64,000 nt of DNA from Physcomitrium patens (lineage: Eukaryota; Streptophyta; Bryopsida; Funariales; Funariaceae). Shown here piece after piece: positions 12,601 through 26,199 of the stretch. The stretch covers positions 10,278,533 through 10,342,532 of the forward strand of contig NC_037275.1 of NCBI RefSeq assembly GCF_000002425.4, in the 5' to 3' direction. Position 1 is the first letter of the stretch. Every line of letters starts with the position of its first letter. A model generated the notes under the pieces. That model did no database searches, was not told where the DNA came from, and worked only from the letters and a program-made list of their open reading frames with translations. The position numbers and the translations under genes are program-made.

Positions 12601-14728
12601 TAGATGAAGGTAGATTTGCGTGAAGGAGGAGTGGCCGCATAATGAGTTGTATACGCTTTATAAATGAATCTGCAAGTCCATTTTGAGCATGTTCATATGG
12701 AACACAATATGTCAATTCGATTCCTGTTGCAGTACAATAGTCTTCAAAAGACTTTGATGCAAATTCTTTTGCATTATCCATATACAATGTTTTTATAGGA
12801 TAATCAGGAAAATGTGCCCGAAAGCGAATAAGCATAGATATAAGATTGGCAAACACCATGTTTCGAGTTGATAATAATGAAACATATGATTGTTTACCTG
12901 ATGTATCAACAAGGACCAAAAAATAACGAAATGGTCCTGATATTGGATTAATAGGACCACAAATATCACCATGCAATCTTTCAAGCATTGGTGGTAATTC
13001 TTGTGGAAGTTTCCAAATTGAAGGTCGAGTAATCATTTTACCTTGGACACATGCACGACATAATTCCATAGAGTCTACATCTACAGGCTTTAAATTGTGC
13101 CCAGTTATACATCGAATGATCTTTCTAAATAATGTGGATCTTGGATGTCCCAATCGTCCATGCCAGAGAGAAACACGACTCTCTGAGATAGATGATGCAA
13201 AATTAAATATAATGGGAGGCCGAATTGCAATTCGGTATAAACCATTTTCTGTAGCAAAAGCTTTTTCAACAATTTCATGATTCTTTGCAAGGACCAAAAC
13301 TTCTTTTCTATTTAAAGTGACGGTCGAGAGGTGATAACCATTAATACGTACATCTCGGTAGGTGATCAGACTTCGAGGTGTTGAGGGTGCAAACATCCCA
13401 TGTTTACATTTTATGATGGAACCCGCAGGTAATTTTACCATCACTGTGCCCTCTTGGAAACAAAACGCATTTGCTCCAGCCATAGTCATCATATTTTTAG
13501 TTTGTCAAGTTGAAGATTTTTCAATAAAAAATCGTCTATCTCGCAAGATAGTATGTGTTGTTGCAGAATCAATGAGCGCATCATTTGATTCATCATTAGA
13601 GGTTCTATCAGTCATATAAGCCTCTAAGTCATCAACACCAATTGAATCCATGGACGCATCCATGGTATGAACTTCACGAACCTCAGCTCGTAATTTCTTA
13701 TTTTCTTGGAATATTTTAATAAAATATTTTGAAATACGGCACACATGTGCTAAATGTCCAATCATTCCACACTTATGGTAAGAACGCATCTCTGATTTTT
13801 ATTTTCTACTATAATTAATAGTAAAACGTTTATTCTTTCCATATGGATAGAAATGGTCTTGACTATGACTACCTTGATACTTATAAGCACGTTTCCCATG
13901 TTTATATAATTTCTTCTTAAACTTTGAAATATTAAGTGCATGAGATTCAGGAACTGTAGTTCCAATAGGACGAGCTTCTGCATTGCGCAAGAGTAATTCA
14001 TTTTGCTTCTCCACAAGAAGTAGATAGGACATGAGATTAGAATGACTCTGAAATTTCATGTTCCTGTGTTGTTGTGCAAGTACAGCAAATGCAAGAGGAA
14101 ATGTAGAGAGAGTTTTCTCAATCATTTCTTCTTCGGATATGCTTTGTCTTTATAATCGTAATTGTGAGACAATACTATACATTTCACTATTGAAAGCATT
14201 TAAGTTTGGAAAATCCAAGACACGTAAATGTGTCCAATTATGACGTGCACGTGGAAGAAAAATGATCTTTTGATGATCGAACTTAGATTTAGGATTCTTC
14301 CAAAGTTCTATAAGATCTTCCATTTCCAAATATTGATGTTGTAATGCAGGTACAAGATGACGACGAAGGAGAAGAAGTGCTTTCCAACGAATAGCAAGAG
14401 ATATAGAAATATTTGTTGTAGGAGATTCTTCAAACATAATGGCATCCGAGAGTTGTTCTGCAAATAAATTTGTTTTTGCCATTTTTGCCCATAATAGATA
14501 ATTGTTTCCATCCACAATCAATGGTGGAAATAAAAGAGCTTGAAAATGTTGGGATGCACTGATAATAGTAGGAACCATAGTAGAAGCAGTTGAAGATGTT
14601 GAAGCACTCATTATAAATAAATCTATAAAAAAAATACAAGATCAAGTAGAAAAGTTGAGTAAAACGTACCTTAAAATATAAAGTCAAATAAAATGATAAA
14701 CTTGAACTTGAAAAAAACTAAAATATAT

Positions 14729-14765
<37 letters not shown>

Positions 14766-15210
14766 TGAAGGAGAAAGAGTTGTAGATTAAAGCAGCAGAA
14801 CAGCAATAAAATGGCGGCAGCAGGTAGCGGTAGGGCGGCAGCGGCGGGCAGCGGCGGCTGGTAACGGCGGGCAATGGTGGGCGGCAGCGACGGCGGCGGC
14901 GTTAGAGCGGCGACGGCGACGGGCGGCAGCGGCGAATTCGGCGTCTGTTCGGCGTCTGCTCGGCGGCAGTTCGGCGTCTGTTTGGCGGAGCAGGGAGCAA
15001 GCAGAGGGTGGAGTTGGGCTGGATCAAGTATTCAGAGCAAGCAAAGCAGAGAGTGGAACAAGTGCTCTAAACAAGCAGCAAGAAGAACAAGATCCTGACC
15101 CGATCCTGACCCAGACACTAAGCAAGGGTAGCAAAGAGTCAAAGACTAGAGCAAAAAAAATTATGATAGTGTGTAGAAGAGAATCGTGATAACCTGTTGA
15201 GAATGTTTAG
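9615..15210 (-). mobile_element. Decayed Ty1/Copia LTR retrotransposon (fossil)
   Basis: Minus-strand Copia element inside the LRR pseudogene. Parts in coding order: a GC-rich leader with CGG repeats (about 15,110-14,810), an AT tract (14,764-14,722), a gag region from 14,611, a zinc-knuckle and protease region (about 13,800-13,500), an integrase region (about 13,490-12,300), and reverse transcriptase and RNase H regions (about 11,570-10,100). The polypurine tract lies next to the 3' LTR at 9886-9615 (272 bp, TG...CA on both strands). At the other end only a 16-bp match to the LTR edge is seen (15195-15210), beside a primer-binding-site-like sequence, so the terminal repeats are very unequal. 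Many breaks are present and the element is dead. Age cannot be taken from LTR divergence. Confidence 0.9.
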
Positions 15211-15559
15211 CAATGTATTTCAAAAGCTCCCCCGGAATAAGCCCGCTGAAATTGCAAGCTCTCCAGATTGACCAATTTGCCGATTTCGGACAAAGATGGT
15301 GCTTTTGAATCCGATTTCACACAGGGAAACATTCGTGACTTGACCGAGACTGTTCCAAGTGATTCCTACCCACGAGCATGGAGAGGACGCCGAGGGGTTC
15401 TAGTCGGGGAACATCTCTGGGGAGAAGTTGGTGATGCTTGCTTTAAAATTAAGCAGCGCTTTCAAGTCTGTCTTGCTTGACTGGGCGGAGGCATGGGGAC
15501 ACAATGATGCAAGGGCAATGACAAGTAGAATGACAAGTATCGGAATGAGGATGGGAACA

Positions 15560-15825
15560 AGGCGACTGGGGCCGGTGGCAAGGAGAAGCTGGAGAAGAAA
15601 AAGAGCGCCGCAAGTGCAGGCGTGGATGAGACGAAGTAGGCGGTTTCCTCGCGCGCCAACAATGTCAAGGCCGGTACCGCAAGTGGGATCAACTGGATCA
15701 AGCAGAAGGTCCAGAAAAAACCCCAGCAGCTCGAGCCCTGGACTCCTCCTCGTGTTATCCACCACGGAGATTCCAAATTGAAGTATGACATTCTCGGCCA
15801 GGATCACGTGAAGCTCGAGTATTAA
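15560..15825 (+). other. Unrecognised plus-strand coding-like tail opposite the LRR signal region
   Basis: On the plus strand a lysine-rich frame runs ...GKEKLEKKKSAASAGVDE, then after one stop continues ANNVKAGTASGINWIKQKVQ, KKPQQLEPWTPPRVIHHGD and SKLKYDILGQDHVKLEY, ending at TAA (about 15823-15825). Its amphipathic, charged composition looks more like real protein than an antisense shadow. It lacks a start and overlaps the LRR N-terminus on the other strand. It could be the 3' end of a captured gene brought in with the LRR fragment. I do not recognise the family. Confidence 0.3.
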
Positions 15826-15839
15826 TTCAGTTGATTTGG

Positions 15840-17906
15840 AGCGTTTCTGAGGGCAAACGTGTCTGTGGATGATGGAGATGACGGATTTCCGACTGCCGAA
15901 GGTGTATCGAACCGATCCATCTACCGCACTTGAACATTGAAATAGTTAATTGTTTCAATGTTTGTAGTTCAAAATCAACATGAAGATTGTTACTTAAGAC
16001 TTTTAATTTTAAAAAAATAGATGGTAAGAGACAATAAATATAGTATTAGAACCATTAAATAGAATCTTTGTGGTTGGTAATATAATTAGAAGTGGAAGTT
16101 GTACTTAATGGTATTTCAAATGTATCATTTGTGGTTATGAATGCACCAATGAAGATAAAACAATATAGTAATCTTCTTGTCTAAGTATAAGAATTTATAA
16201 TTGGCTTAAAAGACAAATTATCTAATGTAGTGCAAAGCAAAGATTACAGTTTGTAACAAAGATTATTTTTGAATCTTGATCTATATCAACTTATATAACA
16301 ACTTAATCTCTCTCTGTAAAACTTGTCTTTAAGATTAGAAGTAATATTATAAATATATTTGTTATCTAAGTAAATAGATGTAAATAACATGAAATAGAAA
16401 TAGGTTCAAATTTCTTACATATTATCTTAGAAACAGCTTCTTTAAATATATATATATATATATATATATATTCTTTTAAATATGTTACATAGCTACAAAA
16501 ACTTTTTGAAGAAGTTTCCTATCTTTAAAAAATTAACATAAAAGCATCTCACAATTAGGATGTTTAATATATAATCTTTGTTGTTCTTAAGAACCTTTCA
16601 CATTACTTTATTGTTAGCTAGTATATATGAAAGTAAGATTAGAATCATCTTCAATCTTATTAAGATTTTTCTCATATTCATATTTCAATTCAAGTTTCTC
16701 AAGTTTCTTTGAATTTAGTCATAGTCACTCAAGTTAACTTCTTCCCCACATCTACACATCTTCTTCACTTACTTCTTTTTTTTAGTGGTGTATACAATTT
16801 AGATTTATAAATGCCAAGTGGAAAAAAGTAATACACTTAAACTTTGAGTCTTAAAATTTCAACCACAATATTAATTTATGCCATGTGCATTATGTCATGT
16901 CATCATTTCATAGAATAGACCACCTTGTTAAAACACCTTTAAAAGAACCTTGACCTTTGCTTCTGGTGATGACATGGTACTGAATTCCCTGGCAGAGTAA
17001 GTGGCATGCTATTGCACATGCTGCTGCAACTGCTACTTTGACGAGGAACGAAGAATGACTCGAGATTTAAGATCAGATTGTGCAAGAGCGTAACAGAGCG
17101 GAGAGATCGTCATCACAGGTATCTGTACATTGCGACAGGCCTGGAGATCGATACAAAACCACTATCCAAGCAATGGCTCAATGAAACATGAACGAGTATT
17201 CGTCTGCTCAACTATCAGACACTTTCGTAATAACCAGTTCGCAGAACAGCTCTAGGACCCGTGAAGAATGTTAGCAAAAGCAATCAAATATGCTGGTATT
17301 CAAAGTCAAACCATATTGAGCAGACATCGAACTTCATTGTAATTTGGAACTTTCCCACCTATAATCACTGCACCTAATTCTCCAGTAGGCTGTTCTAGTT
17401 TTCAACCTCATGCTTAGCACCCCAAGAATTGAAGAGGTGACTAAACATCCACTTAAAGTTGCCGCCTTTGCTACAATATCCCTATCTTGAATAATGTGAA
17501 TAATGTCCACTATTTACCTGCATAGAGATCAAAAATAGATGTGATCTATGTCTCCTCAAACTTTCAAAAACTCTCCGATAAGAGCCAGAGTTGCTGAGTG
17601 CTTGTAGAAATGCAACAAGCATCAGCTCCAAAAGAAAACTGCTTCAAACACTGGCAACACAGAACACAACCCAGACGATTACTTGATAGACACTACGACA
17701 GAAACGTTAAATCCTCAGGGCACTTCGGCCCACAACTAGAAAACAGTTTCGTAAAATTTCAGCAACTCCTTATGACCTCGTTCAGCTTTCTACTGTAGCG
17801 TTGGTTCAAAATTAAAAAATTATTAGAAACTCAACTACTAAAACTTGATGCACACATCAAAACCAACTAACACACACACACACACACCCCTCCCCCCCCC
17901 CAAAAA

Positions 17907-17952
<46 letters not shown>

Positions 17953-18130
17953 GAGGAGAAAAAGGAAGGATAGAGAAAGAGAAATATTATTTCCTCGGAG
18001 TAGCACTCACCACGACAACTTCACGGAGAAGCAACGGTCCGCGAAGAGCTTCTCTCGGCTTCGAAACCATACAAAGCATTTTTACCCAACATCTAATCTG
18101 GTTTAAACCACCAGAAAAGTCTTGAAAAGA
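15840..18130. other. AT-rich spacer and probable 3' flank of the mitochondrial DnaJ gene
   Basis: 15.9-16.9 kb is AT-rich with an (AT)n run at about 16447-16471. At 16,590-16,720 there is a diverged repeat that recurs at 26,200-26,320. From about 16,950 composition becomes more balanced, consistent with the 3' side of the minus-strand DnaJ gene. No additional gene is supported. Confidence 0.5.
17871..17948. repeat. Compound microsatellite (CA)n-(C)n-(TA)n-(TAA)n
   Basis: Four adjoining simple repeats: a CA tract, a C run, a short A run with a TA tract, and a TAA tract. They lie just downstream of the mitochondrial DnaJ stop codon. Likely length-polymorphic. Confidence 0.9.
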
Positions 18131-18137
18131 CCTGGCG

Positions 18138-21100
18138 TCATCCACTGCCTTCAGCAACAGCTGGCTCAGGCTCTGCATATTCTTCCCCAGAAAACTCTTC
18201 AATAAGTTGTCGTTGCCTCTGTGTGATATTTCTGTTTTAGATTCAGCCAACCCTCAAAATCAGTTTTCGCCACAAATAATTAGTAGAAAGGAAACCGAAC
18301 AATAATTAAGAGCATGCGATCAGCAATTGAAACTGAGGGTTGAATTACATACGTAGGTATAGTCACGTTAATTAGCACGTATTGGTCACCATAGTGTCTC
18401 GAATTCAAAACTTTTACACCTGCCCAAAATATGCAGAGGTCAGTCTAACAGGAAACTGCCAAGAAAATCTATCACATCCCCAAATAGCAGTAGATAACAG
18501 AAACAGACAAAACTTTTACCAGTAAATTACACCAATATTAATCAGAATTCATCATCCAGCACTAGCACAGGATACCTTTGCCCCTCATAACTTGCTTGTG
18601 TCCTGGCTGTGTACCTGGCCGAATCTGCAAAACGAGAACCACAACTAGCATGAATGAGATGCTGAAGAAATTTACCAAACTGCAGACTCAAACTTCGTTC
18701 AATCTTTTGCACATCAGCCTATGTACAATACGACAGGAACATGATGAAAATAAAGAAATGAAAATGAAAATTCCCAGTACCAATAAAAATTAGGAAAAAA
18801 CAGAGGGTAAAGACAGCTAACCTTAAGTAACACATCGCCAGTCAACGTAGGGACTTGAACTGAACCACCCAAGATAGCATGAGTGAAAGAAATTGGAACA
18901 TCCACATAAAGGTTTGCTCCTTCTCTTCTGAACACCTTGTCAGGTTGTACCTTCGCAAGATCAAAGTGATTTATTAACTGTCTTTAGAGACGACGCTTCA
19001 GGGGCTATATTTAAACTCTTCATTCTGTCAAACTCGTTTCACATAGAAGATAAAAAAAAGTAAAAGAAAAAGTACTCGATGCTTACTCTAATTTGCAACA
19101 TAAGATTCCCAGGTCGGCCACCTTTGGGTCCCTCTCCACCCTCCCCATGCACTTTCAAAGTTGTGCCACTTTCCACTCCTGATACCCAAGACAATTACCG
19201 TACCAAAGTTACGCCAAATTTTCATCGTATCACTGAATAGGATAGAGATGAAAACGAAAGCAACCTACGACGTAGACTACTAAATCACTTTGCCATACTC
19301 AAATAACTACATAGGTTAGTCTTTGAAAGATCCAGATTATTCTCTATAATAAATAAAATCAGGCTAAACTAAGAGTGTTTATAATGAGCTTACCCGCAGG
19401 AATATCTACTCTGACTTCTCTGTGTCCCTTGACAACTCCGGCCCCATCGCAGTTACGACAATGATCCTACACAAGGTACCCAATTCAACAAGATACGACC
19501 AATACATATACAGTAACAAGAAATACCACCTGGCTCAAAATGAACGTTAGTTCTGTACACCTAATTCATCCGAAAAGATAGTAAAGATGACCTGTAAAAA
19601 CCTCATTAGAATTATTTTTAACAAGCAATATATTAACTGTTATACAGTTAGTACCTTGACCATCTGACCAGAACCACCACATTTTGAGCAAGTTGATTCA
19701 AAGGCGAAGAAGGCTTGCTGCATCACAACCTGCACATGTAAGGTAAGGACAATGATCCCTCTGTAAAAGCAGCGTCCGAAACAACACGTCTGATCAGAGG
19801 AACTTCCAACACTCTTTGGTAATGATAACCTACTCCTCAGTTCATTCAAAACAACGTTACAATTATAGCATGGCGTAGATTTCGTAAAAGCTTTCTAACA
19901 AGAGTACATGCGACACAGATACTTGAATATGCATTTCACAGGAACTCACTCTGCCACGCCCTCTGCAAGTTTTACATGTCTGGGGTTTCACTCCTGGGGG
20001 CAAACCACTTCCACCTGCAGAAACCGTGACCCAATCAAAGAATAAAACCAGAGGTTATGTTATATACAAGATCGTCAGAACTCTCGAGAAAGACACAACC
20101 ATGTACATTCAGGGCTGACGTAGTGTTAAATGAAGTACCAATACATCAACTAACAGCAAGTATCTTAATCCGGCAAGGAGGTAACATTTAGTCATTGGCA
20201 GAAAGTAAGCAGTCCATGTTGAGTCATGTGTAAACAGAATTATTACACTTTTCATAACAAAGGTAACGACTAAATTGGGACTTCAGATGTGGAAGCAGCA
20301 ACAACAAGGACAGGAAAACGACAGAACAACTTAGAGTTCAAGTAAGAAAAATCACAGTGACTTACTGCATGGTTGACATCGCACAGTTGTCTGAAAATTC
20401 ACCGCTTTCGAACAACCTTGGACAGCCTCTCGGAAAGTCAGATCCAACTGAACCTGACAGGACCAAGAAAAAACCACTGTCAGCGATGTCAAATTTCGTT
20501 TTCGAAAATGAACAACACTAACGTATCACGAACAAAGAAGATCATGTTAGTAATAGCACATAGCGGGAATGGTGCTTCAAGTCACTTTTGTCTCAACTAT
20601 ATAGAAAAGCAGAACGCTAACCTGTACATGAGGTCGACTCTCCCTGCCTCCTCCAAATATTCCATTAAACATCTGTCCACGGGCAACATCCAATGATCAC
20701 ATTATATGAATCAGTAAGAAAATGGAACACTGAGCTTGCATACAACAAAACACGCTGTACTTCCGGGTAAAGGCATCGCTTACTACTAGGTAAATACACG
20801 AATCAGCTGCAACATTACCTCGTCCATGCCTCCGCCAAAAGCATCACCAAAGATGGTTTCATCGAACCCTCCAAATCCGGCACCCCCACCGGGAGCACCC
20901 CCCGCAGCTGCTTGCTCAAATGCATCGTGCCCAACCTGAGGTAGCAGAGGGCGAGACTCAAAAGATACTCAAGAGCAGAGAGTGAGTACCAAACTAGTAT
21001 GGATGAGATTCGAGTCAATGGCCAGAACATGAAATGTGGAAACAACAATACCGAAGAACAAATATTTGAAAGTAAGTATTTGAGTTAACTATATGAACAA

Positions 21101-23261
21101 TCCCAGCAAGACTGAATCCAACAAAATTATAATGTACAGATTCCCAGTTATGAAAAGATGAAAATGAAAAAGAAAACTCACTTGATCATACATGGCTCGT
21201 TTCTCATCATCCTTCAAAACCTACAAAGTTGCAAGAAATACTGCATCAGTTAAATGAGATTTTTCAAGGAGAGTACGCACAGAAGTCTAAACGAATGTAA
21301 AATCAATCTTACCTAGAATGTGACTGAAACAAATTGCAAGTCTAGATCAGGATCTTTTTTCCCACTAAAATTTTATTTCATCACGTACTGCGTCAACTAA
21401 GAAGTCCCTGTATCCACGATGTCATACACGTTTCATGTCAAATCTGCTCACTAAATACATGACAACAAAGTTGAAACCTCGTATGCTTGTTGTATTTCTT
21501 GAAATTTCCTCTCCGCTTCAGCATTTCCTTTGTTCACATCTGGATGCCACCGTTTTGCCAACTGCAGCAAAGAAAATTCAAATACAACAAACATTTAAAT
21601 ACTTGCAAATTATAGTCAAGAAAGGAGATCTTCCTTTCAAAAAGAATACGAGTATATGGAAAGGTCCTGGTTTATCTACTTCAAATTAAAAAGATATCAC
21701 CCATTCCGCACCAGGAAGGATTATGGCAGTAACTATTACTAGCGTCCTGTTAAGGATAGGTACCTCATAATACGCAGATTTGATCTCCTTCGGATTTGCA
21801 CCTCTTTGCAACCCTAATGTTTCATAAAAGTTCTGCCGAGCCATATGTTGAACACCTGCAGCCCTCAAACACGTATATTTGCATAAATAGTAAACTATGC
21901 ATTACTACAGTTAGATTCTGATGTCGTAAAATAATAGTTGTTGAAGTGCACTTTTTGACCCAAAACACAGTGAACGAAAAGAAGTCAATAGATCCTACGG
22001 AGGGGATAAATCCATGAGAGAATCTGAAGAGGACACCTTACTGTAATTTAATTCCAGTGTTATACCTGTTGCATGAAAGCCTCGCCTGCCAGTCGTCTGA
22101 AGCCATTCGTCACCGATCCGGACACCATAGGAATGATTGCAACCACCTGAGAAATCAATATAGCAATGACTTAATTCTAAGATCCACTTCCAGCTCCAAA
22201 CCCTGGAATTTTGATTGCACGTAACGCTATTTCTTATTACAAAAAAATATTTAAAAATTAAAATCAGAATAATGGTTTGTATTGTACGAAGATACTGACG
22301 CGACATATTTTCACAGGATTGATTATGATAACATTTCTATGAAACGTTACACGAAAATACTGAACTCCACGAGCTCGAGAGCATCAATAATATTCAGCTG
22401 GTAAAACAATGGCCACTACCAGTCAAAAATTTTAAGATCCTCTGTCATGTTGAAGTCCTATCAACTACTGCGATAAACTCAAGCGAGAAGTGCCAGCTAC
22501 ACACGCACTCATGAACACGCAATAATAATCTTAAAAAAATCTGCACCTGAATGTCCATGCAGCGCACCTGCTCCGGCACGAAAAAATTGATCTCGAGAGA
22601 GAAAATGAGCTTCCCTCGTCAAAAAATTAAATGACGATTCATTGCGCAACTCTTCCTGCACAGACCAGGTATTAGATTAAAGGCCTCACCCAAAAAATAC
22701 CGCGAATGGATCAAAAGCACAACCACTCTGCAGTGCAACTCGTACCTTGTGCACAAATCCTACTGCAAACAGAATAACGCGCAAATACCTCGAAAACTAC
22801 TTCAATTATGCACAATCGCCAAAATTCCAGATGAAAACTCAACGAATTTGAAGCCTTCTGGCCAAATCGTTCAGAAAAATGAACCAGCAGCACACCAAAA
22901 CCAGCACCCTACAATCGGGAATGATAATGTAATGATGTAGTTTCAAGCTTTTGAACAAAATTGCCACACCTTAAATTTCCTAAACGACACGAATCACACG
23001 AACACAACCATCAAAAAATCCATGGAACTCAAACCGTGCCCTCTCTTCCTCTCAGCGACAACACTCTTGCCCAGGTCCAAAACACACCATCCCTGCAGCG
23101 CGACCCAAAAACCCTAATTCCAAATGCCCTGCACGGAAAAACCCAGTTCCACTTGCAACCCACGAATTCGCACGTACAGGGAAGGCAGCAGCGGGGCGAG
23201 CAGGCGCAAGCAATGAGCGGCGGAGCAACTTCAGCGTGAGGTGGCGAGGTATACGCGCCAT
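18138..23261 (-). CDS. GFA2: Mitochondrial-type DnaJ (type I J-protein), GFA2-like, 455 aa
   Basis: Complete 17-exon minus-strand gene: 23261-23178, 22655-22568, 22146-22066, 21855-21764, 21561-21478, 21220-21182, 20935-20819, 20672-20622, 20453-20366, 20014-19950, 19729-19655, 19466-19394, 19178-19087, 18950-18822, 18624-18576, 18419-18353, 18231-18138. All junctions are GT/AG with matching phases; total coding length is 1,368 nt. The N-terminus is Arg-rich and lacks acidic residues ([20 protein letters not shown]), as in a mitochondrial presequence. The J domain spans about residues 92-156 with HPD at 121-123. A Gly/Phe-rich linker covers 157-212. Four CXXCXGXG zinc-finger repeats lie at 238-298 ([32 protein letters not shown]), then the client-binding C-terminal domain ([44 protein letters not shown]) and [14 protein letters not shown]. 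This closely follows Arabidopsis GFA2, an Hsp70 cochaperone of the mitochondrial matrix. Exon 2 and the exact end of exon 1 are the least certain parts. Confidence 0.93.
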
Positions 23262-24236
23262 GCTAATGACCCACCACAGCTCTCACTCAAAACTCACAAT
23301 GCTGGCGGCTGCTTGACTCCAAGAATGTCCTGGTAGTTCGCCCTTCTGCCCTTCCACCCCCTCGCCGGGTAATCTCCTGCGCAGTAGATTCTCACTGCAG
23401 GAAAAAAAAATTGCCGATTCATGCGCTTCCCAGCGCAAGATATGACCGAAGCACTGGGGTGGGAGACGAAAACTGAAGGAGGGTACCGTTGAATGGAGTG
23501 AGTAGTCCAGGAGATTGGTGGAGAAGAGCTTGCAATGCAATGGCTGAGTGAGTAAGTGGCTGCGAAGCTGATCGATTCTTCGCGGCGTGCCTTTCCCAGT
23601 TTCGTTGCATTCCATTTCCTTACTTCCTTCGCTGCGTGTTGTCGGAGGCGCCTCCTCTCGCGCGCCGCGCTTCCCTCTGCCCTCCCTTCCGAAACTGCGA
23701 TCCTTTCTTCTACTTTTACTTTTACTTTCTGTTTTGTGTTCTCATTTACTTTTCTCTTTTTCTTTTTCTTTTTTCCCTTACGGCTTTGTTTGAATTGGAT
23801 TCCTTTCTCCGGACCTTTGCCTGCAATGTTGAGAAGCAATATTTAAGAATGTTGAGACTACTTAAGATGCTCGGATGGTTCACAAGAAGACAAAAGAAGG
23901 ATCATGAATCAAAACATTAACGTGATTAATCATCACTAAAAGATAGAATGGGTTTAATTTCTTTTAAATGCAAATCCTTTTGCAAATCTAAAAGTTTGTC
24001 ATCCAAAAATCATAGAGTTTTTCTTTTCTTTTCTTTTCTTTTTATTATTTTTAATCTTTAAATATCTTAAGAATATTTTAAAATAAACCTGTAGAAGCTT
24101 TTAAAGAAGCTTTTAAGAAGATGTGAAATATTCTAAGATAAACCAAAATTTTAAAGTTTAAACATTTAATGTCACCTAATTTAATAGAATACTTACTAAC
24201 TTTTTTAGATATGGTACTTTTGGTTAATTCTTATAA

Positions 24237-24242
<6 letters not shown>

Positions 24243-24274
<32 letters not shown>

Positions 24275-24560
24275 TATTATAGCATTAGAATCTCTTGATT
24301 TATTTTGAAAGTAATATATTCAAGCAATAAAATCTCAAAGAGATTAATTGTTGAATAAATTTGTTTTTAAAAATAACATCACAACAAAATAAGAATAAGA
24401 ACTTACTAAGAGTAATAATTGTGAGTAGATAAGACTATATAAAATAATATAATATATTAAATAAATAATCTTTTAAAATAAAAACATTAACTTCTTATTA
24501 TTTATTGGAAGTTTTTAATTGGTCTTCTTATTCTAATTAATTATTATTAGATATTTATAA

Positions 24561-24595
<35 letters not shown>
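24243..24595. repeat. Two (TA)n microsatellites
   Basis: Perfect dinucleotide runs at 24243-24271 and 24564-24595, about 290 bp apart in AT-rich DNA. Confidence 0.9.
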
Positions 24596-24601
<6 letters not shown>

Positions 24602-26199
24602 CAAAAATTTTAGAATACCAAAGATAATGCATTAAATTTGTATGAAATATTCATGATTAATTTAATAGAATTATAAATATTATTCTAACATGTTTAAAAA
24701 AGAGGCTTAAAATTATTTAAATTAGTTTATAACATTGGCAATTATATCTTGATTTTACCAAAGATCCTTGTAAATATATTTCTTTATTTACTATTATTCT
24801 TACTATATAAAAAATATGCAATCTATTCCTATTAGGAGCTTTCAATAGTATATAACTAAAAACAATGCCATCAAAGAAGATCATACTGCTTGGCAATAAT
24901 AGAAGTACATGATATATAAGGAATAATTTAAAATTATGTAATATAAAGAATTTAATATTTTTTTAATATGTATTATATTTGAGCTATTTTTGTCCATTGA
25001 TAGTTCTAGTCTAAAGTAGGTTTGAAAGAATATTAGACTTTTTTGAAGGAGTTATATAGTTTTCAATATTATATTATATTTCTATCTTCTTTTTTCAACC
25101 ATTTATTCTAATTAATTATGAAAATAGACAATCAAGTCAAAAAATAATTAAATAATAATATACTTTAATTTTTTTAATATATATTCAATAATTTTAATTT
25201 TGTTTATCTTGGTAATTTTGAAATAATAATAAAATCTATACTACATGTCTTTTTAGAATATACTACAATTACAATAAGTATGTTGATGTACTAAATTACA
25301 AGCCTTAAAAATTAAGACCCAATTGAGACCTTTGTCTACAACTTCAATAATATCTGCAAAGTTCTAATTTTAAGAAAAATTTAAAATTATTGCAATTATT
25401 AATAAAATGAAAACCATATACATTGGTATCTGCTTAGAAGAAAAATACTTAGGAGAAAAAAATGGATAAGAGCATTGTCTCATTTTTTTTTGTGCTTATC
25501 CATGTTTTTCATGAATTAGTAAGAGAAAAGTCTAGTTAGGGTCAATACTCCATTATGAATAAGTACTACTTCAATCAATACAATGCATAACACATCTCAT
25601 TAATAACAACTTTTTGCTCCTCTATGCAAATGCCATTGTTCTCAATCACTAGTGGGCCAAGCTTGTACTTAGAAGCCCATACTAATATTTGAAAAGATTG
25701 CAAGATGATGCTTGAGCAAAAGTTAGGAGTTGTATTGGAGTAAATATTGCCATTGTACAAAATAAAAATAAAATTGCAACTTTGAGCTTAAAATAGGCAA
25801 TGCCACTATCAACAATAACACACTATAGCTTCTTGAGCTTTATTGATAATAAACTTCCAAAGACGTGGAGAATGGTGTAGTGTTTGGTTATGAGAAATGT
25901 CTATGTGAGAAAAAAGCTTTTCCTTGTCCCAAAGAATTTCTCTTAACCAAATACCACTTTATGTAAAACCAATAATCATACTTGTTATATATTATTCTAA
26001 GTTCACATTAAATATAATACATTAAAAAATACACTTAATTTAATTTAATCTAAAGAAATTTTCTAAACATAAATTAGAGTTTTAGATTCTTACAGACATG
26101 TCACATAGTTATTGAATCTTGTCCTATAAGTTTCTTACTTTTACAAAGCCAAACTTGACACTCATACTTCAAGTTTTATAATATTTGACAAGCTTCTAT

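Larger units (their letters stand above)
9180..15807 (-). pseudogene. LRR receptor-kinase-type gene fragment, split by a Copia insertion
   Basis: Minus-strand remains of a plant LRR receptor gene. The N-terminal piece (15,640-15,211) reads as a hydrophobic signal-like segment (PILVILLVIALASLCPHASA), then an LRRNT_2 cap: QSSKTDLKALLNFKASI, an in-frame TAG where the cap tryptophan is expected, then NPSASSPCSWVGITW and GQVTNVSLCEIGF. The C-terminal piece (9614-9180) has repeats such as LKKLDLGGNDFSRTIPESFG, LEVLDVAFNKLSG and LVTLNMTNNHITGAIP. The two pieces abut across a Copia element at 9615-15210. At least one frameshift also separates LRR frames near 15,250, and a 50-bp tandem duplication lies at 9337-9440. 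No transmembrane or kinase domain is present, so only an ectodomain fragment remains. It was probably already decaying when the element arrived, but the order cannot be proven here. Confidence 0.8.

Noticed and set aside
15195-15210. 16-bp sequence shared by both ends of the Copia element at 9.6-15.2 kb, read first as a target-site duplication
   Set aside because: It is much longer than the usual 5 bp, begins with the LTR terminus TGTTGAGA and is adjacent to a primer-binding-like sequence, so it is better explained as LTR edge.
23294-23839. 181-aa minus-strand ORF upstream of the mitochondrial DnaJ, with a J-like string NYQDILGVK
   Set aside because: Lys-rich low-complexity start from a poly-T/C tract, no J-domain context; more likely the leader of the DnaJ gene.
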